From NCBI RefSeq assembly GCF_014656055.1, contig NZ_BNBR01000001.1, positions 1,612,001 to 1,676,000 on the forward strand: 64,000 nt of DNA. The letters are read 5' to 3'. Made by a program: the position numbers and the translations under genes. The stretch comes from Streptomyces griseosporeus. Its GTDB lineage: Bacteria > Actinomycetota > Actinomycetes > Streptomycetales > Streptomycetaceae. This document shows positions 50,960-62,307 of this stretch, piece by piece (position 1 is the first letter of the stretch; each line of letters begins with the position of its first letter). The notes below the pieces were generated by a model. It saw only the letters and a program-made list of their open reading frames with translations, was not told where the DNA came from and made no database searches.

Positions 50960-51934
50960 ATGTCGACCACCACCACGAAGGACGTCGCCCGCCCCGCCGG
51001 ACCGGGGGCGTCCCCGGTGCGGCCCCGGCGGGGACCGCGCGCGCTGCTGGGCAGCCGTACCTTCAACTTCTGGCTCTTCACCGGCCCGTTCCTGATCGGG
51101 CTGCTGGTCTTCGTCTACATCCCGATCGGCTGGAGCGTCTGGCTCAGCTTCTTCGAGGCCCGGTTCACCGTCACCCCGGAGAAGTTCACCGGCTTCGACA
51201 ACTACCGGCAGATCCTGCGGAACGGGAACTTCACCGGCGCGCTGGTCACCTTCACCGTGTTCGCCGCGTTCATCGTGCCCACCACCTGGGCGGTCTCGCT
51301 GGGCCTCGCGCTGCTGGTGAACCGGCTGCGGTTCCTGCGGGCGTTCTTCCGGTCGGTGTTCTTCCTGCCGACGGCGTGCAGTTATGTCGCCGCCTCGCTG
51401 ATCTGGAAGATGTCCCTGTTCAACGGTGTCCGCTTCGGTCTGGCCAACACCGTGCTCGGCTGGTTCGGGGTGGAGAACATCGCCTGGCTCGCCGACCCGG
51501 ACCCGCCCTGGTACTGGCTGGTCATCGTCACGGCCCGGCTGTGGCTGCAGTCCGGCTTCTACATGATCCTGTTCCTGGCCGCGCTGCAGAACATCCCGCA
51601 GGAGCTGTACGAGGCCGCCGCGATCGACGGCGCGAAGCGCGGCTGGCAGACCTTCCGGTACATCACGCTGCCGCAGCTGCGGGCCACGTCCACCGCGGTG
51701 ATCCTGCTGCTGCTGGTCGCCGCCTACCAGGCCTTCGACGAGTTCTTCAACCTGCTGTCCCGCACCACCTGGGGCCGCCCGCCCCTCGTCGAGCTGTACT
51801 ACACCGCCCTCGGACAGAACCAGGACTACGGCGCGGGCAGCGCCGGCGCGGTGCTGCTGACCCTGCTGATCTGCGTGGTCACGCTGTTCCAGGGGAAGAT
51901 CCTGGGCTTCGGCCGGGGGGAGGAGTCGAAGTGA
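50960..51934 (+). CDS. Sugar ABC transporter permease (MalF-like)
   Basis: A 324-residue permease with six predicted membrane helices, starting with LFTGPFLIGLLVFVYIPIGWSVWLSFF. The EAA loop that contacts the ATPase is NIPQELYEAAAIDGAKRGWQTFRYITLPQL. ATG 50960 lies 20 bp after the binding-protein stop. Its TGA overlaps the GTG of the second permease. No ATPase gene follows; Streptomyces sugar importers of this type use the shared MsiK ATPase encoded elsewhere. Confidence 0.92.
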   Translation: MSTTTTKDVARPAGPGASPVRPRRGPRALLGSRTFNFWLFTGPFLIGLLVFVYIPIGWSVWLSFFEARFTVTPEKFTGFDNYRQILRNGNFTGALVTFTVFAAFIVPTTWAVSLGLALLVNRLRFLRAFFRSVFFLPTACSYVAASLIWKMSLFNGVRFGLANTVLGWFGVENIAWLADPDPPWYWLVIVTARLWLQSGFYMILFLAALQNIPQELYEAAAIDGAKRGWQTFRYITLPQLRATSTAVILLLLVAAYQAFDEFFNLLSRTTWGRPPLVELYYTALGQNQDYGAGSAGAVLLTLLICVVTLFQGKILGFGRGEESK

Positions 51935-52773
51935 GCCGTGCCAAGCGCGGCGGGGTCATGGGCTCCGCCGGCCTCTACCTCGCCACCGGCGTCGCCGCCC
52001 TGTTCTTCCTCGTCCCGTTCTATCTGCTGGTCCGCAACGCCCTGTCCACCGACCCGCAGATCACGGGCGAGGAGTGGACGTTCTTCCCCACCGACCTCCA
52101 GTGGGGCAACATCACCGAGCCGTTCCGCGACCCGACCGTCGACTTCGGCCGGTCGATGGTGAACTCGCTCGTCGTCGGCGTCCTGCACACGCTGGGCACC
52201 CTGCTGGTGTGCTCGCTGGCGGGGTACGGCCTGGCCCGCATCCCGTACCGGCACGCGAACAAGGTCTTCTACGCCGTCCTGGTGACGCTGATGGTCCCGG
52301 CCGCCGTGACGTTCGTACCGAGCTTCGTGCTGGTGTCGTCCCTCGGCTGGGTGGACAGCTACCGCGGGCTCATCGTCCCCGGCCTGTTCAGCGGGTTCAC
52401 CTGCTTCCTGTTCCGGCAGTACTTCCTGGGGTTCCCCAGGGAGCTGGATGAGGCGGCGCGGGTCGACGGGCTCGGCTACTGGGGCGCGTACTGGCGTGTC
52501 GTGGTGCCGAACTCGCTGAACTTCTTCGCGGCGATCGCCACGATCACCTTCATCAACGGGTGGAACTCCTTCCTGTGGCCGCTGGTCATCGGCCAGGACC
52601 CGAGCGCCTGGACGGTCCAGGTCGCCCTGTCGTCGTACATGACCAACCAGACCGTCAACTATCACCTGATCTTCATGGCCACGGCCATCTCGATCCTGCC
52701 CCTGCTGCTCGTGTTCCTCTTCCTCCAGCGCTGGCTGGTGCAGGGGATCGCGCAGACCGGCATCAAGGGCTGA
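51931..52773 (+). CDS. Sugar ABC transporter permease (MalG-like)
   Basis: A 280-residue permease with six helices, including LYLATGVAALFFLVPFYLLV, and the EAA loop GFPRELDEAARVDGLGYWGAYWRVVVPNS. GTG 51931 overlaps the preceding TGA (GTGA), with GGGGGGAGGAG just upstream. ATG 51958 is a weaker alternative start. The gene is followed 30 bp later by the GH2 enzyme, completing an uptake-and-hydrolysis operon. Confidence 0.92.
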   Translation: MSRAKRGGVMGSAGLYLATGVAALFFLVPFYLLVRNALSTDPQITGEEWTFFPTDLQWGNITEPFRDPTVDFGRSMVNSLVVGVLHTLGTLLVCSLAGYGLARIPYRHANKVFYAVLVTLMVPAAVTFVPSFVLVSSLGWVDSYRGLIVPGLFSGFTCFLFRQYFLGFPRELDEAARVDGLGYWGAYWRVVVPNSLNFFAAIATITFINGWNSFLWPLVIGQDPSAWTVQVALSSYMTNQTVNYHLIFMATAISILPLLLVFLFLQRWLVQGIAQTGIKG

Positions 52774-55656
<2,883 letters not shown>

Positions 55657-55677
55657 CCTGCGCGGTTCATCCGTCGT

Positions 55678-55716
55678 CCGCGGCCGGCCGGGGTGCGTCC
55701 ACCCGGCCGGCCGCGG
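55678..55716 (+). terminator. Perfect 15-bp terminator hairpin after the beta-galactosidase gene
   Basis: CCGCGGCCGGCCGGG (55678-55692) and CCCGGCCGGCCGCGG (55702-55716) pair perfectly around a 9-nt loop, 22 bp after the GH2 stop and 29 bp before the stop of the converging TetR gene, serving both. Confidence 0.8.
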
Positions 55717-55744
55717 TCGTGTTCCACCGGACCCGGGGAAGGGG

Positions 55745-56431
55745 TCAGCCCGCGCGGTACGCCCGCAGGAACGCCGCCACGCCCCCGCTGATCAGCCGTT
55801 CGGTCTCGTCCCGCGGCAGGGGCAGGATGCCGTAGTGGGACAGCTGCACGATGGCCTGCCAGGTGAGCGCCGTGTAGTGGCCCGCGGTCAGGGCGGCGTC
55901 CCCGTGCGTGTCGATCAGCCCGGCGTCCGCGAGGTGGCCCATGGCCTCGGTCAGGGCCCGGCGCACCGGTTCGGGGCCCGCCTCCTGCCAGGCCCGCAGC
56001 ACCTCCGGCGGCACATGGTCGGCCTCGGCGTGGATGTGCCGGACCAGCGCGAAGTGGTTGGGGAAGTCCGCCATGAGGTCGACCAGGGAGCGGGCGAGCG
56101 CCACCAGGTCCCGCTCCAGGTCCTCGGGGCGGGGCAGCCGCGCGGTGTCGAGCACGGCCTGGATACGGGCGATCTGGGCGTCCTTGACCTGGGCCGACGT
56201 CCAGGCGAACACGGTGCGGAAGAGCTGCGCCTTGCCGTCGGGGAAGTGGTTGTAGAGGGTGCGCGTGGACACGCCGGCCTCGGCGGCGAGCGCGTCGACG
56301 GAGGCGCGGGCGTACCCCTCGCGTCCGAAGACCGTGCAGGCCGCGCTCGCGATGGCGATCTGCTTCTCCAGCTTCCTGGGTGACATCTCCCGCCGCGCCT
56401 GCTCCAGCCAGGTCTCGTTGGTCCGGCCCAC
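55745..56431 (-). CDS. TetR-family repressor
   Basis: A 228-residue regulator. The helix-turn-helix is at ASVDALAAEAGVSTRTLYNHFPDGKAQLFR, residues about 45-75; the C-terminal helical ligand domain includes LVDLMADFPNHFALVRHIHAEADHV. GTG 56431 is preferred because AGGAGA lies 5 bp upstream; ATG 56449 would start six codons earlier, at the edge of the operator array. It is divergent from an FMN reductase and an efflux pump, which it probably represses. The ligand is unknown, perhaps a quinone or other electrophile. Confidence 0.9.
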   Translation of the reverse strand: MGRTNETWLEQARREMSPRKLEKQIAIASAACTVFGREGYARASVDALAAEAGVSTRTLYNHFPDGKAQLFRTVFAWTSAQVKDAQIARIQAVLDTARLPRPEDLERDLVALARSLVDLMADFPNHFALVRHIHAEADHVPPEVLRAWQEAGPEPVRRALTEAMGHLADAGLIDTHGDAALTAGHYTALTWQAIVQLSHYGILPLPRDETERLISGGVAAFLRAYRAG

Positions 56432-56455
56432 TGCGTCTCCTCGCTCCATGGAGTT

Positions 56456-56511
56456 ACAACGAGCATTGTACTTTCAACAACGCTCGTTGTAGTTTTTACA
56501 GCGAGCGTTGT
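56456..56511. promoter_or_regulatory. Triple operator with 21-bp periodicity between tetR and the FMN reductase
   Basis: Three 14-bp palindromes ACAACG-NN-CGTTGT occur at 56456-56469 (one mismatch), 56477-56490 (perfect) and 56498-56511 (one mismatch). Their centres are exactly 21 bp apart, so they lie on one face of the helix. The region between the two divergent starts is AT-richer than its surroundings, as expected for overlapping promoters. Confidence 0.85.
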
Positions 56512-56535
56512 AACTCCATCCCTGAAGGGGGACCC

Positions 56536-57153
56536 ATGACCGTGTCCGAGACCCGCCCCGCCGCCGACGAGGCGCCGCTGCGGGTGGCCGTGATCGTCGG
56601 CAGCGTCCGGGAGGGACGGCAGGGACCTGCCGTCACCGACTGGTTCCTGCGCACCGCCGAGGGCCACGGCCTGGACCTCGACGTCATCGACGTCGCCGAG
56701 GTGGACCTGCCGCTGGTCATGCCCGGCTGGGGCGGCAGCGCGAGCCCGGAGGCGGCCGCCGCACTCGCGCGGGTGTCGCCGCGGGTGGAGCGGGCCGACG
56801 CCTTCGTGATCGTCACGCCCGAGTACAACCACAGCTTCCCGGCCGCGCTGAAGAACTTCATCGACTGGCACCACCCGCAGTGGCAGGCCAAGCCGGTCGG
56901 CTTCGTCTCCTACGGCGGCCTCGGCGGCGGTCTGCGCGCGGTCGAGCAACTGCGCCTGGTCTTCGCCGAGTTGCACGCGACGACCGTGCGCGACTCGGTC
57001 AGTCTGCACGGCCCGTGGTCGGGCCTCGGCCAGGACGGCGAGCCGCTCGACGCGACCGTGTGCGCGGGCGCCGCCAAGGGCATGCTCGGCCAGCTGGCCT
57101 GGTGGGGCCGGGCCCTGCGAACCGCCCGCGCCGAGCACCCCTACCAGGGCTGA
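56536..57153 (+). CDS. NADPH-dependent FMN reductase
   Basis: A 205-residue flavodoxin-like reductase. LRVAVIVGSVREGRQGPAVTDWF contains the FMN-phosphate-binding loop, and VTPEYNHSFPAALKNFIDW is the second flavin motif; SYGGLGGGLRAVEQLR is the typical later loop. It reduces FMN, quinones or azo compounds with NADPH. ATG 56536 has GAAGGGGG 5 bp upstream. It is 12 bp ahead of the MFS gene and controlled by the triple operator, so the pair looks like an inducible detoxification unit. Confidence 0.9.
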   Translation: MTVSETRPAADEAPLRVAVIVGSVREGRQGPAVTDWFLRTAEGHGLDLDVIDVAEVDLPLVMPGWGGSASPEAAAALARVSPRVERADAFVIVTPEYNHSFPAALKNFIDWHHPQWQAKPVGFVSYGGLGGGLRAVEQLRLVFAELHATTVRDSVSLHGPWSGLGQDGEPLDATVCAGAAKGMLGQLAWWGRALRTARAEHPYQG

Positions 57154-57165
57154 GGGGCGCACCCG

Positions 57166-58590
57166 ATGGCCACGGTACGGGCCGCCGACGGGGACGTGGC
57201 GGCGTCCCCTCGGCCCACCGGCCCCTCGCCCACCGCCGCTCTGCACCGCGTCATCACCGTCGTGATCATCGGCTCGGTGATGTCGGTGCTCGACATGACG
57301 ATCGTCAACGTCGCCCTGCCCGCCCTCTCGACGGCCTTCTCCGCACCGCTGGAGACCATCCAGTGGACGGCCACCGCCTACACGCTCGCGCTCGCCGCCG
57401 TGATCCCCACCGCCGCGTGGGCGATGGGCCGGATCGGCGCGAAGCGCGTCTACCTCACCGCGCTCGTCCTGTTCACGCTCGGCTCGCTCCTCGCCGCGTG
57501 CGCCTGGGACGCGCCCAGCCTCATCGCGTTCCGCGCGGTGCAGGGGCTCGGCGGCGGGCTGCTGATGCCGGTCGGCATGGCGATGACGATGCGCGCGGCC
57601 GACCCGGCACGCCTCGGGCGGGCGATGGCCCTGCTCGGACTGCCCATCCTGGTCGGTCCGGTGGCCGGTCCGGTGCTCGGCGGCCGCCTGCTCGATTCGG
57701 CCTCCTGGCACTGGATCTTCCTGGTCAACCTGCCGGTCGGCGCGGTGGCTCTGATCCTCGCCGTACGGCTGCTGCCGCGCGACGCGCCCGCCGGCCCGGC
57801 CGCCGCGCCCCGGCTGGACGTGCCCGGCCTGCTCGCGCTGTCACCGGGCCTCGCCCTGCTGCTGTACGGCCTGGCCCGGGGCGGCGAGCGCGGCGCGTTC
57901 ACCTCGGCCGGCGTGCTCGTCCCGACGGTCGCGGGCGCGGCGCTGGTGGCGGCCTTCGCCGTACGCTCCCTGATGATCCGTCACCCGCTGCTGGAGCTGC
58001 GCCTGTTGCACGACCGTGCGTTCGCCGCCGGGATCGTCACCCTCGCCCTGTTCTCCTGCGGCTACTTCGGGTCGATGCTGCTGGCGCCGATGTACTGGCA
58101 GCAGGAGCGCGGCCTGAGCGCGTCGGCGGCCGGCCTGCTGGGCGCGCCGACCGGGCTCGCCGTCGGCCTGGCCATGCAGGTGGCCGCCCGCCGGATCGAC
58201 CGGGTCCCGCCACGCCGGGCCATCCGGGCCGGGATCGTGATCGGCGCCCTCGGCATGGCGCTCACGGCGCTCCAGGCGGGCATGCCGGACGTCGCCGCCT
58301 GGCGGATGGTGGCCTCCTCGATGGTGATGGGCATCGGCTCGGGCATGACGCTGATGCCGACGATGGCCACCGCGACCCGCGCGCTGCCGAAGGACCGCGC
58401 CGCCGCCGCGAGCACCGCGCTCGGCATCAACTCCCAGATCTGGGCGTCCGTCGGCACGGCCCTGATCTCGGTCGTCCTCGGCACGGGTACGGGCGGCCCG
58501 GCCGCCTTCCGCGTCGCCTACGCCGTGGCGGCGGCCCTGCTGGCCCTGGCGTGGCTGCCGGCGAGCCTGCTGCCGGGGCGGCGGGGCTGA
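57166..58590 (+). CDS. MFS drug exporter, DHA2-type
   Basis: A 474-residue proton antiporter. SVLDMTIVNVALPALSTAF is the DHA2 helix-1 motif, RIGAKRVYLTALVLFTLGS the loop after helix 2, and SWHWIFLVNLPVGAVALIL the motif after helix 6. About 12-14 membrane helices are expected. ATG 57166 follows GGGGCGCACCCG. Together with the FMN reductase it probably exports or detoxifies a compound sensed by the TetR repressor. Confidence 0.92.
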   Translation: MATVRAADGDVAASPRPTGPSPTAALHRVITVVIIGSVMSVLDMTIVNVALPALSTAFSAPLETIQWTATAYTLALAAVIPTAAWAMGRIGAKRVYLTALVLFTLGSLLAACAWDAPSLIAFRAVQGLGGGLLMPVGMAMTMRAADPARLGRAMALLGLPILVGPVAGPVLGGRLLDSASWHWIFLVNLPVGAVALILAVRLLPRDAPAGPAAAPRLDVPGLLALSPGLALLLYGLARGGERGAFTSAGVLVPTVAGAALVAAFAVRSLMIRHPLLELRLLHDRAFAAGIVTLALFSCGYFGSMLLAPMYWQQERGLSASAAGLLGAPTGLAVGLAMQVAARRIDRVPPRRAIRAGIVIGALGMALTALQAGMPDVAAWRMVASSMVMGIGSGMTLMPTMATATRALPKDRAAAASTALGINSQIWASVGTALISVVLGTGTGGPAAFRVAYAVAAALLALAWLPASLLPGRRG

Positions 58591-58618
58591 GACCGAGGGG
58601 GATCCTCCACCTTGATGC

Positions 58619-58645
58619 GCTAGGCTCATACCTAGAGCCCCTAGC
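58619..58645. promoter_or_regulatory. Palindromic operator-like sequence before the TTG-started TetR gene
   Basis: GCTAGGCTCATACCTAGAGC then CCCTAGC contains CTAGG-N6-CCTAG with perfect arms and a third CTAG 5 bp on, all within 17 bp of the start codon. CTAG is rare in high-GC DNA, so three copies in 27 bp are notable. Autoregulation by the adjacent TetR protein is likely. Confidence 0.55.
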
Positions 58646-58661
58646 TTCGGGAGGATTCCCC

Positions 58662-59258
58662 TTGGCCCGTGCCGGTATCACCGTCGACCGCCTCGTCGCG
58701 GCCGCCGCCGAACTCGCCGACGAGGTCGGCTTCGAGAAGGTCAGCCTGTCGGCGCTGGCGCGCCGCTTCGGGGTGAAGGACGCGAGTCTCTACTCGCACG
58801 TCCGCAGCCTCCAGGACCTGCGCACCCGGCTCGCGCTGCTGGCCGGCGGCGAGATGATCGACCGGATCGCCGCTGCGGTGGCCGGGCGGGCCGGGAAGGA
58901 GGCGCTGGCCGCGTTCGCCGGCGCCTACCGGGAGTACGCCCTGACGCACCCGGGGCGGTACGCCGCCACGCAGATCCGCCTCGACCCGGCGCTCGTCGCC
59001 GACGCCCCCGCCATGCGCCGCACCGCCGAGATCACCTACGGCATGCTCCGCGCCTACGGCCTGGAGGAGCCCGACCTCACCGACGCCGTCCGCCTGCTGC
59101 GCAGCACCTTCCACGGCTACTGCGCGCTGGAGGCGGGCGGCGGCTTCAACGCCTCGCGGGATGTGGGCCGTTCCTGGGACAGGGTGGTCGACGCCCTGCA
59201 CACGGCCCTCACCCACTGGCCCCACGACGACCACTCCGACGGGAGCGAACATGACTGA
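58662..59258 (+). CDS. TetR-family regulator (TetR_C WHG-like), TTG start
   Basis: A 198-residue regulator. The helix-turn-helix is VSLSALARRFGVKDASLYSHVRSLQDL. The C-terminal part, with LRSTFHGYCALEAGGGFN, matches the WHG-type domain. The start is TTG 58662 with GGGAGGA 7 bp upstream; no later ATG gives a complete domain. Its stop lies inside the next gene (8-bp overlap), so the hydrolase is its partner. The upstream CTAG palindromes are its probable operator. Confidence 0.9.
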   Translation: MARAGITVDRLVAAAAELADEVGFEKVSLSALARRFGVKDASLYSHVRSLQDLRTRLALLAGGEMIDRIAAAVAGRAGKEALAAFAGAYREYALTHPGRYAATQIRLDPALVADAPAMRRTAEITYGMLRAYGLEEPDLTDAVRLLRSTFHGYCALEAGGGFNASRDVGRSWDRVVDALHTALTHWPHDDHSDGSEHD

Positions 59259-60093
59259 GTCCGGCCCGCACCACGACGTCCGCGGCAGTGGGCCCGTCCT
59301 GCTCGTGCTGCCCGGTGGCGCGGGCCATCCGATGGGGCTCGGCCCGTTCGCCGAACGGCTAGCGGCGCGGTTCACCGTCGTGACGTACGACCCGCTGGGC
59401 CTCGCCCACGGCCGCCTGGGCCTGCCCGTCGAGGACCAGCGGGTCGAGCGGTGGAGCGACGGGGCGCGCCAGGTCCTCGACGCCGTACTGCCCGACGGGG
59501 AGCAGGCGTACGTCGTCGGCTTCAGCTCGGGCGGCATCGCCGCGCTGGACCTGCTCGCCCGGCATCCGGAGCGGCTCGCGCACGTCGTCGCGCACGAGCC
59601 GCCGTGCGTGGCCCCGCTCCCGGACGGGGCACTGCAGCGCGGGCGGTTCCAGGAGGTGGTGGCCACCTACCGCGCGGAGGGACCGGAAGCCGCGGCGCGC
59701 GGTCTCGGCGCCGTACTGGAGGGACGGGAACCCACGGCTCGGCCGATATCCGCCGGGGACGGCGAGGAGACAGTCACCGAGGGCCGGCCCCTCGGCCGCC
59801 AGGAGGAGTTGAGCCGGCCCATGGCGCTCTTCCTCCGCCACGTCCTGGGCCCGTTCACCGCCTACGTCCCCGACCGGGCCGCTCTGGCGGCCCCGCACCG
59901 CACGGCCCGGCTCACCCTCGCCGCGGGCGCCGACTCCCGCGGCCACCTGCTGTACCGCACCGCGGAGTTCCTCGCCGGGTGGGCGGGCGGTGACTTCGCC
60001 GAGTTCCCCGGCGGGCATGTCGGCGCCGCGACGCACGCCGGGGAGTTCGCCGACCGGCTGGCCGGGCTGCTGTCCGTCAGCCGCCCGGACTGA
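59251..60093 (+). CDS. Alpha/beta hydrolase
   Basis: A 280-residue esterase/hydrolase-like protein. PVLLVLPGGAGHPMGLGPFA is the oxyanion region, the nucleophile elbow is VVGFSSGGIAALDLL, and PGGHVGAATH near the end carries the catalytic His. It is soluble and cytoplasmic. ATG 59251 overlaps the 3' end of the TetR gene. Substrate unknown; control by TetR suggests it acts on an inducing small molecule. The 3' end overlaps the converging PEP-mutase-like gene by 17 bp. Confidence 0.88.
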   Translation: MTESGPHHDVRGSGPVLLVLPGGAGHPMGLGPFAERLAARFTVVTYDPLGLAHGRLGLPVEDQRVERWSDGARQVLDAVLPDGEQAYVVGFSSGGIAALDLLARHPERLAHVVAHEPPCVAPLPDGALQRGRFQEVVATYRAEGPEAAARGLGAVLEGREPTARPISAGDGEETVTEGRPLGRQEELSRPMALFLRHVLGPFTAYVPDRAALAAPHRTARLTLAAGADSRGHLLYRTAEFLAGWAGGDFAEFPGGHVGAATHAGEFADRLAGLLSVSRPD

Positions 60094-60883
60094 ACGCCAC
60101 GACCTCGGCGTACGCCGGTGCCGTGCCCGTCGGCGTACGGCCCTCCCGCACGTCCGCCGCCGTCTCCAGCGCGGCGCCCAGCGCCCTGCGGTACAGCAGC
60201 GAGCCGAGGCTGATCCGGCGGACGCCGAGGTCGGCCAGCCGGCCGACGGGGAGACCGTCCGGCGAGTAGAGGATGTTCAGCGGCACGTCGAGGTGCCGGA
60301 CGAGCTCGGCGATGGTCCGGGGATCGGTCACGCCCGGCACGAACACGCCGTCGGCGCCCGCCAGGCGGTAGGCCTCCAGCCGGGCCAGGGTGGCGGCCGT
60401 ACCGCCCTCGCCGTCGCCGAGCCAGTGGGTGTCGGTGCGGGCGTTGACGAACAGGCCGGGGGCCGCCGCCTTCACCGCGGCGATCTTCGCGGCGTGCCGG
60501 TCGGCGGGCCCGAGCCCGTCCTCCAGGTTCACGCCGACCACTCCGACCGACCACAGCTGCCGCGCCAGCTCCCCCACCTCGTCGGGATCGTCGCTGAAGC
60601 CGCCTTCCGCGTCGACGGACAGCAGGAAGGGACCGCTGCCGAGGGCGACGGCCAGCCGCAGCGTCTCGTCCCGGGTCGCCGCGGCCCCGTCGGGCAGCCC
60701 GGCCGCCGCGGCCACGCCCAGGCTGGTCGTCCCCACGGCGGGGAACCCGGCGGCGGCGAGGGCGTGCGCGGAGGCGTGGTCCCAGGCGTTGGGCAGCAGC
60801 AGGGGGCGCTCGGCGTGGTGCAGGGCCGCGAACGCGGTGGACGGGCGGGTGAGCGGCGGGGAACCGGGGGCGCTGTCGGTCAT
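60077..60883 (-). CDS. Isocitrate lyase/PEP phosphonomutase-family protein
   Basis: A 268-residue TIM-barrel protein. RPLLLPNAWDHASAHALAAAGFPAVGTTS starts the domain; FLLSVDAEGGFSDDPDEV and VGVNLEDGLG provide metal-ligand acidic residues, and LFVNARTDTHWLGDG the substrate-binding strand. The family cleaves or forms C-C or C-P bonds; members of this length are usually uncharacterised 2-methylisocitrate-lyase-like enzymes. ATG 60881-60883 is chosen over ATG 60904. No partner gene for a known pathway is adjacent. Confidence 0.87.
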   Translation of the reverse strand: MTDSAPGSPPLTRPSTAFAALHHAERPLLLPNAWDHASAHALAAAGFPAVGTTSLGVAAAAGLPDGAAATRDETLRLAVALGSGPFLLSVDAEGGFSDDPDEVGELARQLWSVGVVGVNLEDGLGPADRHAAKIAAVKAAAPGLFVNARTDTHWLGDGEGGTAATLARLEAYRLAGADGVFVPGVTDPRTIAELVRHLDVPLNILYSPDGLPVGRLADLGVRRISLGSLLYRRALGAALETAADVREGRTPTGTAPAYAEVVAFSPGG

Positions 60884-60948
60884 ACCGGCACGGTAGGCGG
60901 GCATCGCTTCGGCAGCGGCCGAACTGTCCCCCTCCAGCGGCGGCCGGG

Positions 60949-61320
60949 TCAGCCCTCCCCCCGCTCCGCCGCGCTCCGCTCCACGCAGAACTCGTTGCCC
61001 TCCGGGTCGGCCATGACCGCCCAGCCGGTGCCGTCCGGGTTGCGCCGGTCGGCGACGAGGGTGGCGCCGAGGCCGAGCAGCCGCTGCACCTCCTCGTCCC
61101 GGGTGCGGTCCTGCGGCTGGAGGTCGAAGTGCAGCCGGTTCTTCACCGACTTGGCGTCGGGCACCGCGATGAACAGGAGGTGGGCGTCCTCGATGATGGC
61201 GGCGGGGTCGCCCGGCTTGTCGTCCTCGTGGAGGGGCAGGTCCAGCACCCGGGACCAGAAGCCGGCCAGCTCGTAGGGGTCGGCGCAGTCGATCGTGACG
61301 TGGCGAATCGTCGAAGTCAT
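60949..61320 (-). CDS. VOC-family (glyoxalase/bleomycin-resistance-like) protein
   Basis: A 123-residue protein of the vicinal oxygen chelate fold. TIRHVTIDCADPYELAGFWSRVL is the first babab module; NRLHFDLQPQDRTRDEEVQRLLGLGATLV and WAVMADPEGNEFCVERS the second. His and Glu at the typical metal positions are present. ATG 61318-61320. Typical Streptomyces members are uncharacterised and soluble. Confidence 0.88.
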   Translation of the reverse strand: MTSTIRHVTIDCADPYELAGFWSRVLDLPLHEDDKPGDPAAIIEDAHLLFIAVPDAKSVKNRLHFDLQPQDRTRDEEVQRLLGLGATLVADRRNPDGTGWAVMADPEGNEFCVERSAAERGEG

Positions 61321-61361
61321 GCGGGGCATTGTCCGCAGCGCCCGTGGGGCGGGCAACGGGA

Positions 61362-62135
61362 TTAGGAGCCGCCCGGCGGCTCCTCCGGGACGAGCCCCAG
61401 AGCGCGGGCCCTGTTCACCGCGGTGACCCGGTCGTGCACGCCGAGCTTCTTGTAGAGGTTCTCCTTGTGCTTGACGACCGTGCGCTCCGCTATCCGCAGC
61501 GGACGGCCGATGGCGTACGCGGTCAGCCCCTCGCTCAGCAGCGCCAGGACGGCCGCCTCCCGCGCGGTGATCCCGAACTCCGCGGGATCACCGAGGGCCG
61601 GAAGACTACGCACGACCGCTTCATGGGCGGAGACCGTGTCGAGCAGGGAACGGGCCAGCCCGGCATACTCCAGGTCGCGGCCGGTGAAGCCCTGCCCGCT
61701 GCGGCTCATGATGACGCTCCGGACCTGGCCGGTGCGCGCACTCAGCGGTAGCGCCAGCTGGCGGTCGATCCCGATGGCCGACCTGCCCGCGCGGTAGGCC
61801 TCGCTCTTCCACCACCGGTCGTCAGCGATCGCGTCGAGGGTCAGCGGCGTCCGGTCCGCCGTGGACGCGTAGTGGCGCAACAGCGGGTGGACCCGCATAT
61901 GGGTGTTGATCAGGGCGTCCAGCGGGGCCTCGTACAGCCAGTCCGGTTTGCCGGTCAGCGCATGACCGGTGCCGGCGTCCCAGTCGAGGTCGACGAGGAC
62001 GGCCAGGTCCACCGGCAGGTCGGCGGTCAGCCGCTCCATGAGCAGCGGCCACACACGCACCGGTTCGCGTTCGGTGAGAATCGCCATCGCCAGATCGTGA
62101 AGGAGCCGGGCATCACGCCCCGACAGAGCGGTCAC
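61362..62135 (-). CDS. LuxR-family regulator
   Basis: A 257-residue regulator starting at GTG 62135. The N-terminal 170 residues form a GAF/PAS-like sensor without a recognisable ligand motif (WPLLMERLTADLPVDLAVLVDLD; IGIDRQLALPLSARTGQVRS). The C-terminal LuxR domain reads FGITAREAAVLALLSEGLTAYAIGRPLRIAERTVVKHKENLYKKLGV. No histidine kinase is adjacent. It is divergent from the secreted repeat protein and may control it. Confidence 0.88.
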   Translation of the reverse strand: MTALSGRDARLLHDLAMAILTEREPVRVWPLLMERLTADLPVDLAVLVDLDWDAGTGHALTGKPDWLYEAPLDALINTHMRVHPLLRHYASTADRTPLTLDAIADDRWWKSEAYRAGRSAIGIDRQLALPLSARTGQVRSVIMSRSGQGFTGRDLEYAGLARSLLDTVSAHEAVVRSLPALGDPAEFGITAREAAVLALLSEGLTAYAIGRPLRIAERTVVKHKENLYKKLGVHDRVTAVNRARALGLVPEEPPGGS

Positions 62136-62307
62136 CCACGCAGTGTCCCCGATCGGTCAGGGCACCGCCAGGCGCATCGGGGGCTCAACCGGCGTACAGC
62201 AATGCGGAGTTGTCCGTATGTCCCGCCCCCCGCGCCGGAGGCCAGCCTGGACCGACCAGGAGGCGGGCAGGGTGTCCGTCTCTCCGTCCGTTCCGGAGGT
62301 CCCAGGC

